Source: Actinobacteria bacterium OK074 (lineage in GTDB: Bacteria; Actinomycetota; Actinomycetes; Streptomycetales; Streptomycetaceae). From it: a stretch of 32,304 nt of DNA. Shown here in pieces: positions 7,844-16,515 of this stretch; the stretch's first letter is position 1; the number at the start of each line of letters is the position of its first letter. The translations under genes and the position numbers were made by a program. The stretch is from NCBI GenBank assembly GCA_001298575.1, contig LJCV01000029.1, positions 1 through 32,304 of the forward strand, given 5' to 3'. Below the pieces are notes generated by a model. That model ran no database searches, was not told where the DNA came from, and was given only the letters and a program-made list of their open reading frames with translations.

Positions 7844-8866
7844 CTAAGCCCCCACGCCGCCCAACAATCGCTCGACCACCACGGCGACCCCGTCCTCGTC
7901 GTTCGACGAAGTCACCTCGTCCGCAGCCGCCCTCAGCTCGTCGTGCGCGTTCGCCATGGCCACGCCGTAGGACGCCCAGGTGAACATCGGCACGTCGTTC
8001 GGCATGTCGCCGAAGGCGATCGTGTCGCCGGACTTCGCGCCCAGACGGCGCGCGGCCAGCGAGAGACCGGTGGCCTTGGACAGGCCCAGCGGGAGCAGCT
8101 CGACGATCCCCTGTCCCGCCATCGTCACCGAGACGAACCCGCCGGCGGCCTGCCGTGCCGCGTCCGCCAACTCGTCGTCCGACAGCGACGGATGCTGGAT
8201 GTAGATCTTGCTCAGTGGCGCCGACCACAGGTCCGACACGTCCGTGAACGGCGTGACCGTGAGCGGCCCGTCGAAGTCGTAGCCGGGGCCCTTCAGCAGT
8301 TCGCCGTCCAGGCCCGCGCGGGCCGCGGCCAGGAGCAGCGGACCCGTCTCCGCCTCGATCTTCGCCAGGGCGAGCGCGGCGATCTGCCGGTCCAGGGTCA
8401 CCGACGTCAGCAGGCGGTGCGCCCCGGCGTCGTACACCTGTGCGCCCTGGCTGCAGACCGCGAGTCCGGTGTAGCCGAGGTCGTCCAGGATGTGCCGGGT
8501 CCACTGCGCGCCCCGCCCGGTGACGACGATGTGCGCGGCACCGGCCGCGGCGGCCTCGGCGAGCGCGTCCCGCGTGCGCCGCGAGACGGTCTCGTCGCTC
8601 CGCAGCAGCGTCCCGTCGAGATCGGTCGCGATCAGCCGATACGGAAACCCGGGCGCGCCCGAGCCAGAACCCGAGCCAGCACCGGAGCCCGGGCTGGAAC
8701 CCGAGCCACCCGCCGACCCCGAGCCCGAGCCCGAGCCGAAACTGGAGCCCGAGACCGAGCCACCCGCCGAGCCCGAACCCAGGCCCGAGCCCGAACCCAG
8801 GCCCGAGCCCGAACCCAGGCCCGAACCCGAACCCGAGCCCGAGCCCGACGCAGCCGACCCGCTCAC
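7844..8866 (-). CDS. Cof-type HAD-superfamily phosphatase with Gly/Ser-repeat N-terminus
   Basis: 340 residues. Residues 1-70 are nearly pure Gly/Ser with a few Ala/Leu; the HAD domain starts at about residue 74. Motif I DLDGTLL gives the nucleophile Asp82 and Asp84; motif II is VVTGR (Thr116), motif III Lys264 (GLSK), motif IV GDMPND (Asp287, Asp291). The Cof/YidA type has a C2B cap and dephosphorylates small sugar or nucleotide phosphates; substrate here unknown. GTG at 8866 overlaps the serS stop (GTGA), so it is co-translated with seryl-tRNA synthetase. Homologues as I recall them begin close to the catalytic domain, so the repeat is an addition. A start inside the repeat is possible but no better candidate is evident. 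Confidence 0.85.
   Translation of the reverse strand: MSGSAASGSGSGSGSGLGSGSGLGSGSGLGSGSAGGSVSGSSFGSGSGSGSAGGSGSSPGSGAGSGSGSGAPGFPYRLIATDLDGTLLRSDETVSRRTRDALAEAAAAGAAHIVVTGRGAQWTRHILDDLGYTGLAVCSQGAQVYDAGAHRLLTSVTLDRQIAALALAKIEAETGPLLLAAARAGLDGELLKGPGYDFDGPLTVTPFTDVSDLWSAPLSKIYIQHPSLSDDELADAARQAAGGFVSVTMAGQGIVELLPLGLSKATGLSLAARRLGAKSGDTIAFGDMPNDVPMFTWASYGVAMANAHDELRAAADEVTSSNDEDGVAVVVERLLGGVGA
8769..8822 (-). repeat. Three perfect 18-bp tandem units coding for Gly-Leu-Gly-Ser repeats
   Basis: The plus-strand unit GAGCCCGAACCCAGGCCC occurs three times without mismatch (8769-8786, 8787-8804, 8805-8822), flanked by degenerate GAGCCC/GAACCC hexamers from about 8660 to 8850. Units are multiples of three, so copy changes would keep frame. 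Confidence 0.9.
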
Positions 8867-10143
8867 CGTGCCGCGACCGGTTCCAGAACCTCCCGGCCGC
8901 CCAAATACGGCCGCAGTATTTCCGGAACGCGCACCGACCCGTCCGCCAGCTGGTGGTTCTCGAAGAGCGCCACGATCGTCCGCGGCACCGCGCACAGCGT
9001 GCCGTTCAGCGTCGCCAGCGGCTGCACCTTCTTGCCGTCGCGCATGCGGACGGACAGCCGGCGGGCCTGGAAGCCGTCGCAGTTGGACGCCGACGTCAGC
9101 TCGCGGTACTTGCCCTGCGTCGGGATCCACGCCTCGCAGTCGTACTTGCGCGACGCCGACGCGCCCAGGTCGCCCGAGGCCACGTCGATCACCTGGAAGG
9201 GCAGTCCGAGGGCCGTCAGCCACTCCTTCTCCCACTCCAGGAGCCGCTTGTGCTCGTTCTCGGCGTCCTCGGGGTCGACGTACGAGAACATCTCGACCTT
9301 GTCGAACTGGTGGACGCGGAAGATGCCGCGGGTGTCCTTGCCGTAGGTGCCCGCCTCGCGCCGGAAGCACGGCGAGAAGCCCGCGTACCGCAGCGGGAGC
9401 CGCTCGGCGTCGAGGATCTCGTCCATGTGGTAGGCCGCGAGCGGCACTTCCGAGGTGCCGACCAGGTAGAAGTCGTCCTTCTCCAGGTGGTACACGTTCT
9501 CCGCGGCCTGGCCGAGGAAGCCGGTGCCCTCCATCGCGCGCGGGCGGACCAGCGCGGGGGTCAGCATCGGCGTGAAACCGGCCTCGGTCGCGCGGGTGAT
9601 CGCCGCGTTCACGAGCGCCAGTTCGAGCAGGGCGCCGACGCCCGTCAGGTAGTAGAAGCGCGAGCCGGAGACCTTCGCGCCGCGCTCGACGTCGATCGCG
9701 CCCAGCGCCTCGCCCAGTTCCAGGTGGTCCTTGGGCTCGAAGCCCTCGGCGGCGAAGTCGCGGATCGTGCCGTGCGTCTCCAGGACGACGAAGTCCTCCT
9801 CGCCGCCGACCGGCACGTCCGGGTGGACCAGGTTGCCCAGCTGCAGCAGCAGCCGCTTGGCCTCCTCGTCCGCCTCGTGCTGTTCCGCGTCCGCCACCTT
9901 GACGTCCGCGGCGAGCCGGCTCGCCTTCTGGAGCAGCTCGGCCTTCTCGTCGCCGGTGGCCCGGGGGATCAGCTTGCCGAGCGCCTTCTGCTCGGAACGG
10001 AGCTCGTCGAAGCGGACACCGGACGACCTGCGCCGCTCGTCGGCGGAGAGGAGGGCGTCGACGAGGGCGACGTCCTCTCCACGGGCGCGCTGGGAGGCGC
10101 GAACACGGTCGGGGTCCTCACGGAGCTGGCGTAGGTCAATCAC
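8863..10143 (-). CDS. serS: Seryl-tRNA synthetase
   Basis: 426 residues, normal length. An N-terminal coiled-coil arm (about 30-105) binds the long variable arm of tRNA-Ser. The class II catalytic core has TSEVPL 230-235, motif 2 [14 protein letters not shown] 260-273 and motif 3 around [20 protein letters not shown] 379-398. It charges tRNA-Ser with serine in the cytoplasm; one cognate tRNA gene lies 1.1 kb away. GTG at 10143 starts the protein as [11 protein letters not shown], the conserved N-terminus; the Shine-Dalgarno is only a G-run (minus GGGGGG). The downstream HAD gene overlaps the stop codon. Confidence 0.98.
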   Translation of the reverse strand: MIDLRQLREDPDRVRASQRARGEDVALVDALLSADERRRSSGVRFDELRSEQKALGKLIPRATGDEKAELLQKASRLAADVKVADAEQHEADEEAKRLLLQLGNLVHPDVPVGGEEDFVVLETHGTIRDFAAEGFEPKDHLELGEALGAIDVERGAKVSGSRFYYLTGVGALLELALVNAAITRATEAGFTPMLTPALVRPRAMEGTGFLGQAAENVYHLEKDDFYLVGTSEVPLAAYHMDEILDAERLPLRYAGFSPCFRREAGTYGKDTRGIFRVHQFDKVEMFSYVDPEDAENEHKRLLEWEKEWLTALGLPFQVIDVASGDLGASASRKYDCEAWIPTQGKYRELTSASNCDGFQARRLSVRMRDGKKVQPLATLNGTLCAVPRTIVALFENHQLADGSVRVPEILRPYLGGREVLEPVAAR

Positions 10144-10198
10144 CCCCCAAGGCTACCGGTGCGGGGTTCACGCTCACGACTGGGAATTGCGTGATGGT

Positions 10199-10227
10199 TC
10201 GTTATGGGCGTTTAAGGGTGAATTCAA
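10199..10227 (-). promoter_or_regulatory. Candidate serS promoter
   Basis: On the minus strand TTGAAT (10227-10222) is followed after 17 bases by TAACGA (10204-10199). Transcription would begin about 50 bases before the serS GTG. Inferred from hexamers only. Confidence 0.35.
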
Positions 10228-10346
10228 GCTGTACGCGCGTGGTGGCGCTGTCGCGTCAATCGGGCGGGCGGAGGCCCTCGCAAGGGGTGGTCGGAGTGCG
10301 GTCCGTTGACTCGACTTCCTTGTGGGGAAGGGGATTTGAGCTTCGG

Positions 10347-10657
10347 TTGTCCACAGTCGTCCACAAGCGCGGGAAAGTTATCCACAGGGTCTTCGAGGGG
10401 CTGTGGATTTCTTCCTTGATCATTTCCGGGACTTCGCGCGAAACGCAGAATTCACGGTTCAAACCGTCATCAAGCGCACTTTCGAGTGGAAAAGGGTCGC
10501 TCCAAAGTGGTCACCGGGAGAAACAGGTGGACAACTGAGGTTGGAGGGGCGGTGGACGAACCGGCAGTCAGTACAGCGATTTGTCGACAACTCGGCACGC
10601 CCATATCGACTTGTCCCCAGGTCGAGAAGGTGGCCTGTGGATAACTTCTGTGGAGAA
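10347..10657. other. Cluster of DnaA boxes between serS and pheA
   Basis: Five 9-mers fit the Streptomyces DnaA-box pattern YYVTCCACA. Plus strand: TTGTCCACA 10347-10355, TCGTCCACA 10357-10365, TTATCCACA 10378-10386. Minus strand: TTATCCACA 10644-10636, TTCTCCACA 10657-10649. Near-matches lie at 10402-10410, 10526-10534, 10551-10559, 10581-10589 and 10611-10619. The two strong groups face each other across about 250 bp of AT-richer sequence. The 567-bp gap 10144-10710 holds no convincing gene. I recall a published high-affinity DnaA-box cluster outside oriC in S. coelicolor (D78) that restrains replication initiation; that this is the same locus is inference. It is not oriC, since dnaA and dnaN are absent. 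Confidence 0.85.
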
Positions 10658-10710
10658 AGAAAATCCGCAGTTAGTACTGCTCAGAACGGCCCGCAGACGC
10701 CGACTCGTGC

Positions 10711-11643
10711 TCAGAACCGGCCGTCCTGGCACCGCGCCACCCAGTCCGCCGCCGACACGAACGCCTCGTCCGACGTCCCGGGGTGCAGCGGCCGTACGCC
10801 GTCCACGCCGACGTCCGCGCGCGGGTACGAGCCCAGGAAGCGCACCTGGAGGCTGCCGCGCTTGAGGCCCATCAGCGCCTCGGCCACGCGCCGGTCGGTG
10901 ATGTGGCCCTCCGCGTCGATGCAGAAGCAGTAATTACCGATGCCCTCGCCGGTCGGGCGGGACTGGAGCAGCATCAGGTTGATCCCGCGGACGGCGAACT
11001 CGGCGAGCAGGTCGCGCAGTCCGCCGGGGTGGTCGTCGCGCTGCCAGACGACCACGGACGTCTTGTCGGCGCCGGACGGGGCGGCGGGCCGGGCCGGACG
11101 CCCCACGAGCACGAAGCGCGTCTGGGCGTTCTCCGCGTCGTGGATGCCGGTCTCCAGGGCCGCCAGCCCGTACCGCTCGGCGGCGAACTCGCCCGCGAAC
11201 GCCGCGTCGTAGCGGCCCTCCTGGACCAGCCGGGCGCCGTCCGCGTTCGAGGCGGCCGACTCCCACAGGGCCTCGGGGAGGTGGGCCTTGAGCCAGTTGC
11301 GGACCTGCGGCTGGGCGGCCGGGTGCGCGGTGACCGTCTTGATGTCCGTCAGCTTCGTGCCGGGCCGCACCAGCAGCGCGAAGGTGATGGAGAGCAGCAC
11401 CTCGCGGTAGATCATCAGCGGCTCGCCCGCGACCAGCTCGTCCAGCGTGGTCGTGATGCCGCCCTCCACCGAGTTCTCGATCGGCACGAAGGCGGCCTCG
11501 GCCTCGCCGCCGCGCACGGCGTCGAGCGCGGCCGGAACCGACACCATCGGCACGAGCTCGCGGGTCGCGGCCTCCGGCAGCGTCCGCAGGGCGACCTCCG
11601 TGAAGGTGCCCTCCGGACCGAGGTACACATAGCTGGCTGGCAT
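10711..11643 (-). CDS. pheA: Prephenate dehydratase
   Basis: 310 residues, the monofunctional actinobacterial form without a chorismate mutase domain. The catalytic domain covers residues 4-185: YLGPEGTFTE, PIENSVEGG 55-62 and the TRF motif 175-177, whose Thr and Phe act in decarboxylation/dehydration. A regulatory ACT domain follows (about 195-275) with GGLRDLL and LQSRP, variants of the GALxxLL and ESRP phenylalanine-binding motifs. It converts prephenate to phenylpyruvate for phenylalanine synthesis, with feedback inhibition by phenylalanine expected. ATG 11643 gives the conserved start; TAGGGT lies six bases upstream, so the mRNA may be leaderless or nearly so. Confidence 0.96.
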   Translation of the reverse strand: MPASYVYLGPEGTFTEVALRTLPEAATRELVPMVSVPAALDAVRGGEAEAAFVPIENSVEGGITTTLDELVAGEPLMIYREVLLSITFALLVRPGTKLTDIKTVTAHPAAQPQVRNWLKAHLPEALWESAASNADGARLVQEGRYDAAFAGEFAAERYGLAALETGIHDAENAQTRFVLVGRPARPAAPSGADKTSVVVWQRDDHPGGLRDLLAEFAVRGINLMLLQSRPTGEGIGNYCFCIDAEGHITDRRVAEALMGLKRGSLQVRFLGSYPRADVGVDGVRPLHPGTSDEAFVSAADWVARCQDGRF

Positions 11644-11649
11644 GGCCTC

Positions 11650-11655
11650 ACCCTA
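11650..11655 (-). promoter_or_regulatory. Candidate -10 element of pheA
   Basis: Minus-strand TAGGGT ends six bases before the pheA ATG. This spacing would put the transcript start at or next to the start codon. A TTACGC 19 bases upstream is a poor -35. Low certainty. Confidence 0.3.
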
Positions 11656-11659
11656 ATGG

Positions 11660-11688
11660 CCCCGAGGGGACTCGGCGTAACCTCGGGG
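11660..11688 (-). terminator. Hairpin between dtpA and pheA
   Basis: CCCCGAGG (11660-11667) and CCTCGGGG (11681-11688) form an 8-bp stem with a 13-base loop. It lies downstream of dtpA and just upstream of pheA, both minus strand, so it may end dtpA transcripts or sit in the pheA promoter. Confidence 0.4.
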
Positions 11689-11810
11689 AAACAGCGGCCA
11701 CTGTGGCCCGTGTGGGTGACCCACCCGGCCCGTACGTCGTTGTTCCACGACACGTTCTACGGCACCGCCGCGCCCCCCCCGCGCCTCCCGCACCCCCACC
11801 GCACCTCCGG

Positions 11811-13238
11811 TCACGCCTCCAGCAGCCGCTGCCCCACGTACTCCCCCTCCGCCGCCCCGCCCGGCACCGCGAACAGGCCGCTGGCCTCGTGGCGGATGTA
11901 CTGGGACAGGGCGTCGCCGCGGTCGAGTTTGCGCTGGATCGTGACGAAGCCGCGCAGCGGGTCGGCCTGCCAGCAGACGAACAGCAGGCCCGCGTCCGGT
12001 ACGCCGTCGTCGTCGAAGCCGTCGTGGAACGAGAACGGGCGGCGCAGCAGGGCCGCGCCCCCGTTCTGGTCGGGCCGGGAGATCCGGGCGTGCGCGTTGA
12101 TGGGCACGACCAGGTTGCCCTGGGCGTCGGTCTTGTCGAGGTCCATCGCGGTCGTCTCGGTGCCGCCGCTGAGGGCCGCCCCGTTGGCCTTGCGGCGGCC
12201 GATGACGTTCTCCTGCGTGTGCGGCGAGAGCTTCTCCCACTCGTCGAGGAGCATGCGGATCCGGCGTACGACGGCATAGGAGCCGTTCGCCATCCAGGCG
12301 GGGTCCTTCGTGACGGAGGAGGGCACGAAGACGCGCTCGTCGAAGTCGGACTCGGTCGGCTTCGGGTTGCGGGTGCCGTCGAGCTGGCCCATGAGGTTGC
12401 GGGCGGTCATGGGGTGGGCGGTGGCGCCCGGGGTGCGGTTGAAGCCGTTCATCTGCCAGCGGACGCGGGCCGCGCTGCCCGCGTCCCGCTGGATCGCGCG
12501 CAGGGCGTGGAAGGCGACCAGGGCGTCGTCGGCGCCGATCTGGACCCACAGGTCGCCGTTGCTGCGGTTCTTGTCGAGGTGGTCCGAGGAGAAGTCCGGC
12601 AGCGGGTCGAGCGAGACCGGGCGCTGCTTCTCCAGCCCGGTCCGGGTGAAGAAGCTGTGGCCGAAGCCGAAGGTGACCGTCAGGGAGGAGGGGCCGGCGT
12701 CACGGGCGACGGAGGTGTCGTCCTGCGCGGCCGGTTCCCCCGCCATCAGCCGCTGGGCGGTCGCCGACCAGCGGCGCAGCAGGGCGGCGGCCTCCGTGCG
12801 GCCCGCTCCGGCCGCGAGGTCGAAGGCGACGAGATGGCCGCGGGCCTGGAGGGCGTTGGTGATGCCCGGCTGATGTTTCCCGTGAAACATTGCCATGTCC
12901 GCGCCGACCGAGGTCAGCGGCGTCGGCCTGTCGTCGGCCGCGGCCTCGTACCCGGCGGCGCTTCCGGCCGCACCGAGTACGAGCCCGGTGGCGCCGGCGG
13001 TACCGAGCAGCCGACGGCGGGAGAGGGCGCCCTTGGGGGGCTTGGGGGGCTCGGAGGTTTCGGAGGAACCCGGCGACTTAATGTCGGTGGTTTCGGAAAC
13101 GGCTCCCTCTTTTGTGGTGCCGTTTTCCGGGGCGGCACCCTTGGCGGTCTTTCCGGAAGTCTTGGAGGGCTTGGAGGGCTTGGAGGGCTTCGCGGGCTCC
13201 GATGGCCCGGACGGTCGGTTCCCGGCGGCGTCCTGCAT
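11811..13238 (-). CDS. dtpA: Tat-exported dye-decolourising haem peroxidase (DtpA/EfeB type)
   Basis: 475 residues. Residues 1-70 are a Lys/Pro/Ser-rich extension. A Tat signal (SRRRLLGTAGATG, residues 73-85, followed by a hydrophobic Ala/Gly stretch) directs the folded, haem-loaded protein out. The DyP domain shows GQLDGTRNP with distal Asp287, proximal haem ligand His383 in NAHARIS, and distal Arg near 399-400 in LLRRPFSFHDG. In S. lividans, DtpA in the same gene context is a Tat substrate needed for maturation of the copper oxidase GlxA and for morphogenesis. It starts eight bases after the copCD stop and is the last gene of the copper operon. No clear Shine-Dalgarno precedes the ATG, suggesting coupling or a different true start. 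Confidence 0.9.
   Translation of the reverse strand: MQDAAGNRPSGPSEPAKPSKPSKPSKTSGKTAKGAAPENGTTKEGAVSETTDIKSPGSSETSEPPKPPKGALSRRRLLGTAGATGLVLGAAGSAAGYEAAADDRPTPLTSVGADMAMFHGKHQPGITNALQARGHLVAFDLAAGAGRTEAAALLRRWSATAQRLMAGEPAAQDDTSVARDAGPSSLTVTFGFGHSFFTRTGLEKQRPVSLDPLPDFSSDHLDKNRSNGDLWVQIGADDALVAFHALRAIQRDAGSAARVRWQMNGFNRTPGATAHPMTARNLMGQLDGTRNPKPTESDFDERVFVPSSVTKDPAWMANGSYAVVRRIRMLLDEWEKLSPHTQENVIGRRKANGAALSGGTETTAMDLDKTDAQGNLVVPINAHARISRPDQNGGAALLRRPFSFHDGFDDDGVPDAGLLFVCWQADPLRGFVTIQRKLDRGDALSQYIRHEASGLFAVPGGAAEGEYVGQRLLEA
13161..13187 (-). repeat. 9-bp tandem repeat in dtpA (Lys-Pro-Ser)
   Basis: CTTGGAGGG occurs three times in a row on the plus strand (13161-13187), coding on the minus strand for Pro-Ser-Lys units in the extension before the Tat signal. 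Frame is kept with any copy number. Confidence 0.85.
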
Positions 13239-13246
13239 GGTGTGGT

Positions 13247-15358
13247 TCAGCCGATCTGCGCGTTCTTGGTCACGGTCACTTGGTCGATGTCGGACGTCCG
13301 TACGGTCACCGCGACGGACCAGTCGCCCGCCTGGGGGATCTGGAGCCCGGTCGCCGCCCAGTGCGCGGTGGCGATGCGGTCGAGGGTCACGGGCAGCGGG
13401 CCGATGTCCTTGGTGCCGAGGGTGAGGGCGACCTTGACCTCGGGGACGTCGAACGCCTTGCCCGCGGGGGTGGACACGTAGACGTGCATCTCGTTGAGGC
13501 CGACGGCGGCCGGGTCGAGGGTGACCTCGGCGGTGCCCTTGCCGTCCGTGCCGCCGGTGTCGAAGGGGATCTTGAGCGAGATCTCGCCGGTGCTCTTCGA
13601 GGTACCGGCCGCGGACGTGGCCGCCTTGGCGATCTCCTCCGTACGGCCGGGTTCGGTGGTCGTCAGGACGGTGGTGACGGCGAGCAGCACGATCGCGACG
13701 CCCGTCTCGGCGAACACCGAGCGGCGCAGTCCGGCGCGCAGCGGGTCCGCGTCGCGGATCCGGCGGGCCTTCGCGGCGGCCGCGGCGGCCTTCTGCCGGG
13801 CGAGCTGCTCGGCGCGCCGCGGATCACCGGATTTACCGCCGCCCTTGCCGCCCTTGGGCGCCTTGGCCGTCGTACCCACCGTCGTACCCGAGGAGGACGC
13901 CTTGGCCACCGCGCCGGAGACCCGGGCTGCCGCGACCGGCACGCGCGTGTCGTCGGCCGCGGACTCCGCCGCCGAGGCGTCCGTGAGCGTGTCGGTGTCC
14001 GCGAGCCGGGCCGTCCAGCGCCGCGAGATGGAGGCGATCCCGACGAGGACGGCGACCAGGCCGACCTTCACGAGCAGCAGTTGCCCGTACGCCGTGTCGG
14101 TGAGCGCCGACCACGAGCCGAGCTGGCGCCACGCCTGGTAGATGCCGGTCGCGGCCAGCAGCAGCACGCTGCCGAACGCGACGCGCGAGAACCGGCGCAC
14201 CGCCGCGGACTCGATGGCCGGGACCTTGTAGAGGGCCAGGAGAAGCGCTGAGAGGCCGCCCAGCCACGTGGCGACGGACAGGAGGTGGACGACGTCGACG
14301 GGCATCGCCACGCCCGTCTGGATGCCCGTGGAGGCGTGCTCGGCCATCGCCCAGGTCGCCGCGAGGCCCGCCGAGATGACGGTGCCGCCGATGGCGAGCC
14401 CGAAGGTGAGGTCGCGCCTGTCGACACCGCCGTCCGCGGCGTCCTCCTCGGCGTCGCCCTGCGCGCGCGTGCCCGCGTCCGCGTCCGCCGGCTCGTCCTG
14501 GCGCGCGTACGCCCCGAAGAGCACCGCGATGAACATGGCCGAGGCCGCCAGGAGCAGCAGCCGGGAGACCAGGGCGGCGCCCGCCTTGGTCTGGAGCACG
14601 GGCCCGACCAGGCTGAGGTCGAAGATGTCGGAGACCTTGCCCGAATCGGTGTACGAGCCGCGCAGGACCAGCAGCGCGAGCGTCGCCGCGGTGAGCGCGA
14701 GCCAGCCGGAGACCACGAACCGCTGCATCACCCGCACCCCGGCGCCGCGCGGCCAGCACACGAGCACGAAGGCCGCGCCGCCGACCAGCACGATGAACCC
14801 GGCGTAGGAGACGTACCGCCCGAAGCCGTAGAGGTCGCCGACGACCCCGCCGCCCGCGTTCTCGCCGGTGTCCGAGACGGTGGTCGTGGAGGGCGCGCCG
14901 ATGGAGAAGGTGAAGGCGCCGGCGACCGGGTGGCTGTCCGCCGACACCACGTGCCAGCTGACGGTGTAGGTGCCCTTGGCCAGCCCCGAGCGCAGCGGGA
15001 CGCCATACGTCGTGCCGGTCAGGTTGCCGGGGTTGCCGGTGTCGACGCGTTTGCCCTTGGGGTCGAGGACCTTCAGGGAGTCGTCGGCCAGGGTCACCTT
15101 CTCGGAGAAGGTGAGCGAGACCTGGGTGGGTGCCTTGGCGGCCACCGTTCCCTGGAGGGGATCGCTGCCGGTCAGGGCGGCGTGCGCGGACGCGGGCGCG
15201 GCCGTGCCGAGCAGCAGCCCGGCCGCGGCGAACAGCAGCACCAGCAGCGCCCGCACGGCACGCGCGCGTGGGGCGCGCTTTCGCGGTACGGCACCTGTAC
15301 GTGTGCGTACAGCGGCTTCCCCTGGCGAGGCCCCTTGGGAAGCGGTGGCCTGTGTCAC
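13247..15358 (-). CDS. CopC-CopD copper resistance/import fusion with C-terminal YtkA-like domain
   Basis: 703 residues. The signal peptide (about 32-58) ends at PASA-HAALTGSDP, giving an N-terminal His59 in the mature protein. The CopC domain (59-155) has SADSHPV with Asp141 and His143; with His59 these fit a CopC Cu(II) site. A CopD-type membrane domain follows with about eight helices (roughly 175-480). After a charged linker (KGGKGGGKSGDPRR region) comes a further helix, then an extracytoplasmic YtkA-like domain (about 590-700). It probably binds copper outside and passes it across or along the membrane. GTG 15358 has GAGGGAGG seven bases upstream. It lies 13 bases after ecuC and 8 before dtpA. 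Confidence 0.9.
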   Translation of the reverse strand: MTQATASQGASPGEAAVRTRTGAVPRKRAPRARAVRALLVLLFAAAGLLLGTAAPASAHAALTGSDPLQGTVAAKAPTQVSLTFSEKVTLADDSLKVLDPKGKRVDTGNPGNLTGTTYGVPLRSGLAKGTYTVSWHVVSADSHPVAGAFTFSIGAPSTTTVSDTGENAGGGVVGDLYGFGRYVSYAGFIVLVGGAAFVLVCWPRGAGVRVMQRFVVSGWLALTAATLALLVLRGSYTDSGKVSDIFDLSLVGPVLQTKAGAALVSRLLLLAASAMFIAVLFGAYARQDEPADADAGTRAQGDAEEDAADGGVDRRDLTFGLAIGGTVISAGLAATWAMAEHASTGIQTGVAMPVDVVHLLSVATWLGGLSALLLALYKVPAIESAAVRRFSRVAFGSVLLLAATGIYQAWRQLGSWSALTDTAYGQLLLVKVGLVAVLVGIASISRRWTARLADTDTLTDASAAESAADDTRVPVAAARVSGAVAKASSSGTTVGTTAKAPKGGKGGGKSGDPRRAEQLARQKAAAAAAKARRIRDADPLRAGLRRSVFAETGVAIVLLAVTTVLTTTEPGRTEEIAKAATSAAGTSKSTGEISLKIPFDTGGTDGKGTAEVTLDPAAVGLNEMHVYVSTPAGKAFDVPEVKVALTLGTKDIGPLPVTLDRIATAHWAATGLQIPQAGDWSVAVTVRTSDIDQVTVTKNAQIG

Positions 15359-15371
15359 GGTGATCCCTCCC

Positions 15372-15821
15372 TCAGTGTCCGGTCTTCGGGTTGTACGTCG
15401 GGGACTTGACCGGCATCTCGACCTTGACGGTGCCGGACTTGGCAAAGTGCAGTTCCACGGACACGTTCTCGCCCTGGGCCGGTTTGCGGGCGAGGTTTTC
15501 GAACATCAGGTGGTTGCCGCCGCTGGCGAAGGTGAGCGTGCCGTCCGCGGGCACCGCGAACGACGTCTCCTCCGTCATCTCGCCGCCCTTGGTGGAGTGC
15601 ATGGTGACGGTCTTGGCGTCGGCGCTGGTCACGGAGGTGAGCGTGTCGGCGCCGCCGGAGTCGGTGACGACCAGGTAGCCGGCCGCGAGGTCGGCCGTGG
15701 GCGGCGCGGGCATGTACGCGCCGCTGACCTTCACCTCGGGCTTGGCCGAGCCGGAGCCGCCGCCGCACCCGGCCAGCACGAGCCCCGCGGTGAGCACGAA
15801 TGCGCAGCGCCGCAGGCTCAC
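15372..15821 (-). CDS. ecuC: PCuAC-type copper chaperone lipoprotein (ECuC)
   Basis: 149 residues. Lipobox LVLAGC with lipidated Cys19. The PCuAC copper motif H-x-M...H-x-M is present: His75, Met82, His104 and Met106 (NHLMF). It carries Cu(I) on the outer face of the membrane; in S. lividans ECuC works with Sco to load copper on cytochrome oxidase or GlxA-related targets. GTG 15821 overlaps the sco stop (GTGA), so both are translated together. Symbol taken from the S. lividans locus of the same order, from memory. Confidence 0.9.
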   Translation of the reverse strand: MSLRRCAFVLTAGLVLAGCGGGSGSAKPEVKVSGAYMPAPPTADLAAGYLVVTDSGGADTLTSVTSADAKTVTMHSTKGGEMTEETSFAVPADGTLTFASGGNHLMFENLARKPAQGENVSVELHFAKSGTVKVEMPVKSPTYNPKTGH

Positions 15822-16474
15822 GGGTTCTCCCCCTTGATGATCTTGGGGAGGTCCTTGGTGTAGTCGTCGACGGTGGCGTCCTGGTCGTAGATCACGTACC
15901 CCCCGTTGGTCTTCGGCGAGAAGGCGATGACCTGGGTGCCGTGCGTGGAGACGACCTTGCCGTTCTTGTCCTTGTGCGTCGGTTCGACGGAGATGCCGAT
16001 CGAGCGGGCGGCGGCCTGGATGGTGGAGAAGTCGCCGGTCAGGCCGACGATCTGCGGATCGATGCCCTTGAGCCACTTGGCGAGTTCGGGGGCGGTGCCG
16101 GTGGCCGGGTCGGTGGTGACGAAGACGATGCGGAGCTTGGCCTGGTCCGCCTTGGAGAGCGACTTCTTGGCGACGGCGATGTTGTTCATCGTCAGCGGGC
16201 AGATGTCGGGGCAGTGGGTGTAGCCGAAGTAGATCAGCGTCGGCTTGTTCTTGGTCTCGGCGCGGAAGTCGTACTTCTTGCCCTCGGAGTCGGTGAGGAC
16301 GAGGTCCGGCTTGGTGAACGGCGTGTCCAGAACGGTGGCGTCCTTGGTCGAGGCGCCCTCCTCGGACACCACGGCCACGGGGTCGTTGCTGTCGTCACCG
16401 GAACCGCAAGCGGTCAGCGTGAAGGCGGCGGCGACGAGCAGGGCGGACGCGGCGAGGGTTTTTTTCTTGCGCAT
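15818..16474 (-). CDS. sco: Sco/SenC copper metallochaperone lipoprotein
   Basis: 218 residues. Lipobox LTAC with Cys23, then a thioredoxin-fold Sco domain. The copper-binding CPDIC motif (Cys88, Cys92) follows YFGYTH; the third ligand is His178 in STHGTQ. It delivers copper to the CuA centre of cytochrome oxidase and, in S. lividans, is needed for development under copper limitation. The start MRKKKTL has lysine codons in an A-rich run (seven A), unusual in this genome. No clear Shine-Dalgarno is visible upstream of ATG 16474. First gene of the tight sco-ecuC-copCD-dtpA unit. Confidence 0.93.
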   Translation of the reverse strand: MRKKKTLAASALLVAAAFTLTACGSGDDSNDPVAVVSEEGASTKDATVLDTPFTKPDLVLTDSEGKKYDFRAETKNKPTLIYFGYTHCPDICPLTMNNIAVAKKSLSKADQAKLRIVFVTTDPATGTAPELAKWLKGIDPQIVGLTGDFSTIQAAARSIGISVEPTHKDKNGKVVSTHGTQVIAFSPKTNGGYVIYDQDATVDDYTKDLPKIIKGENP

Positions 16475-16515
16475 AGGAAAAATGTCCCGGATTCAGCGGT
16501 GGGGGCCCGGGGGCA

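Noticed and set aside
10347..10657. Chromosomal origin of replication
   Set aside because: dnaA and dnaN are not adjacent, and Streptomyces oriC has many more boxes; a titration or regulatory cluster fits better.
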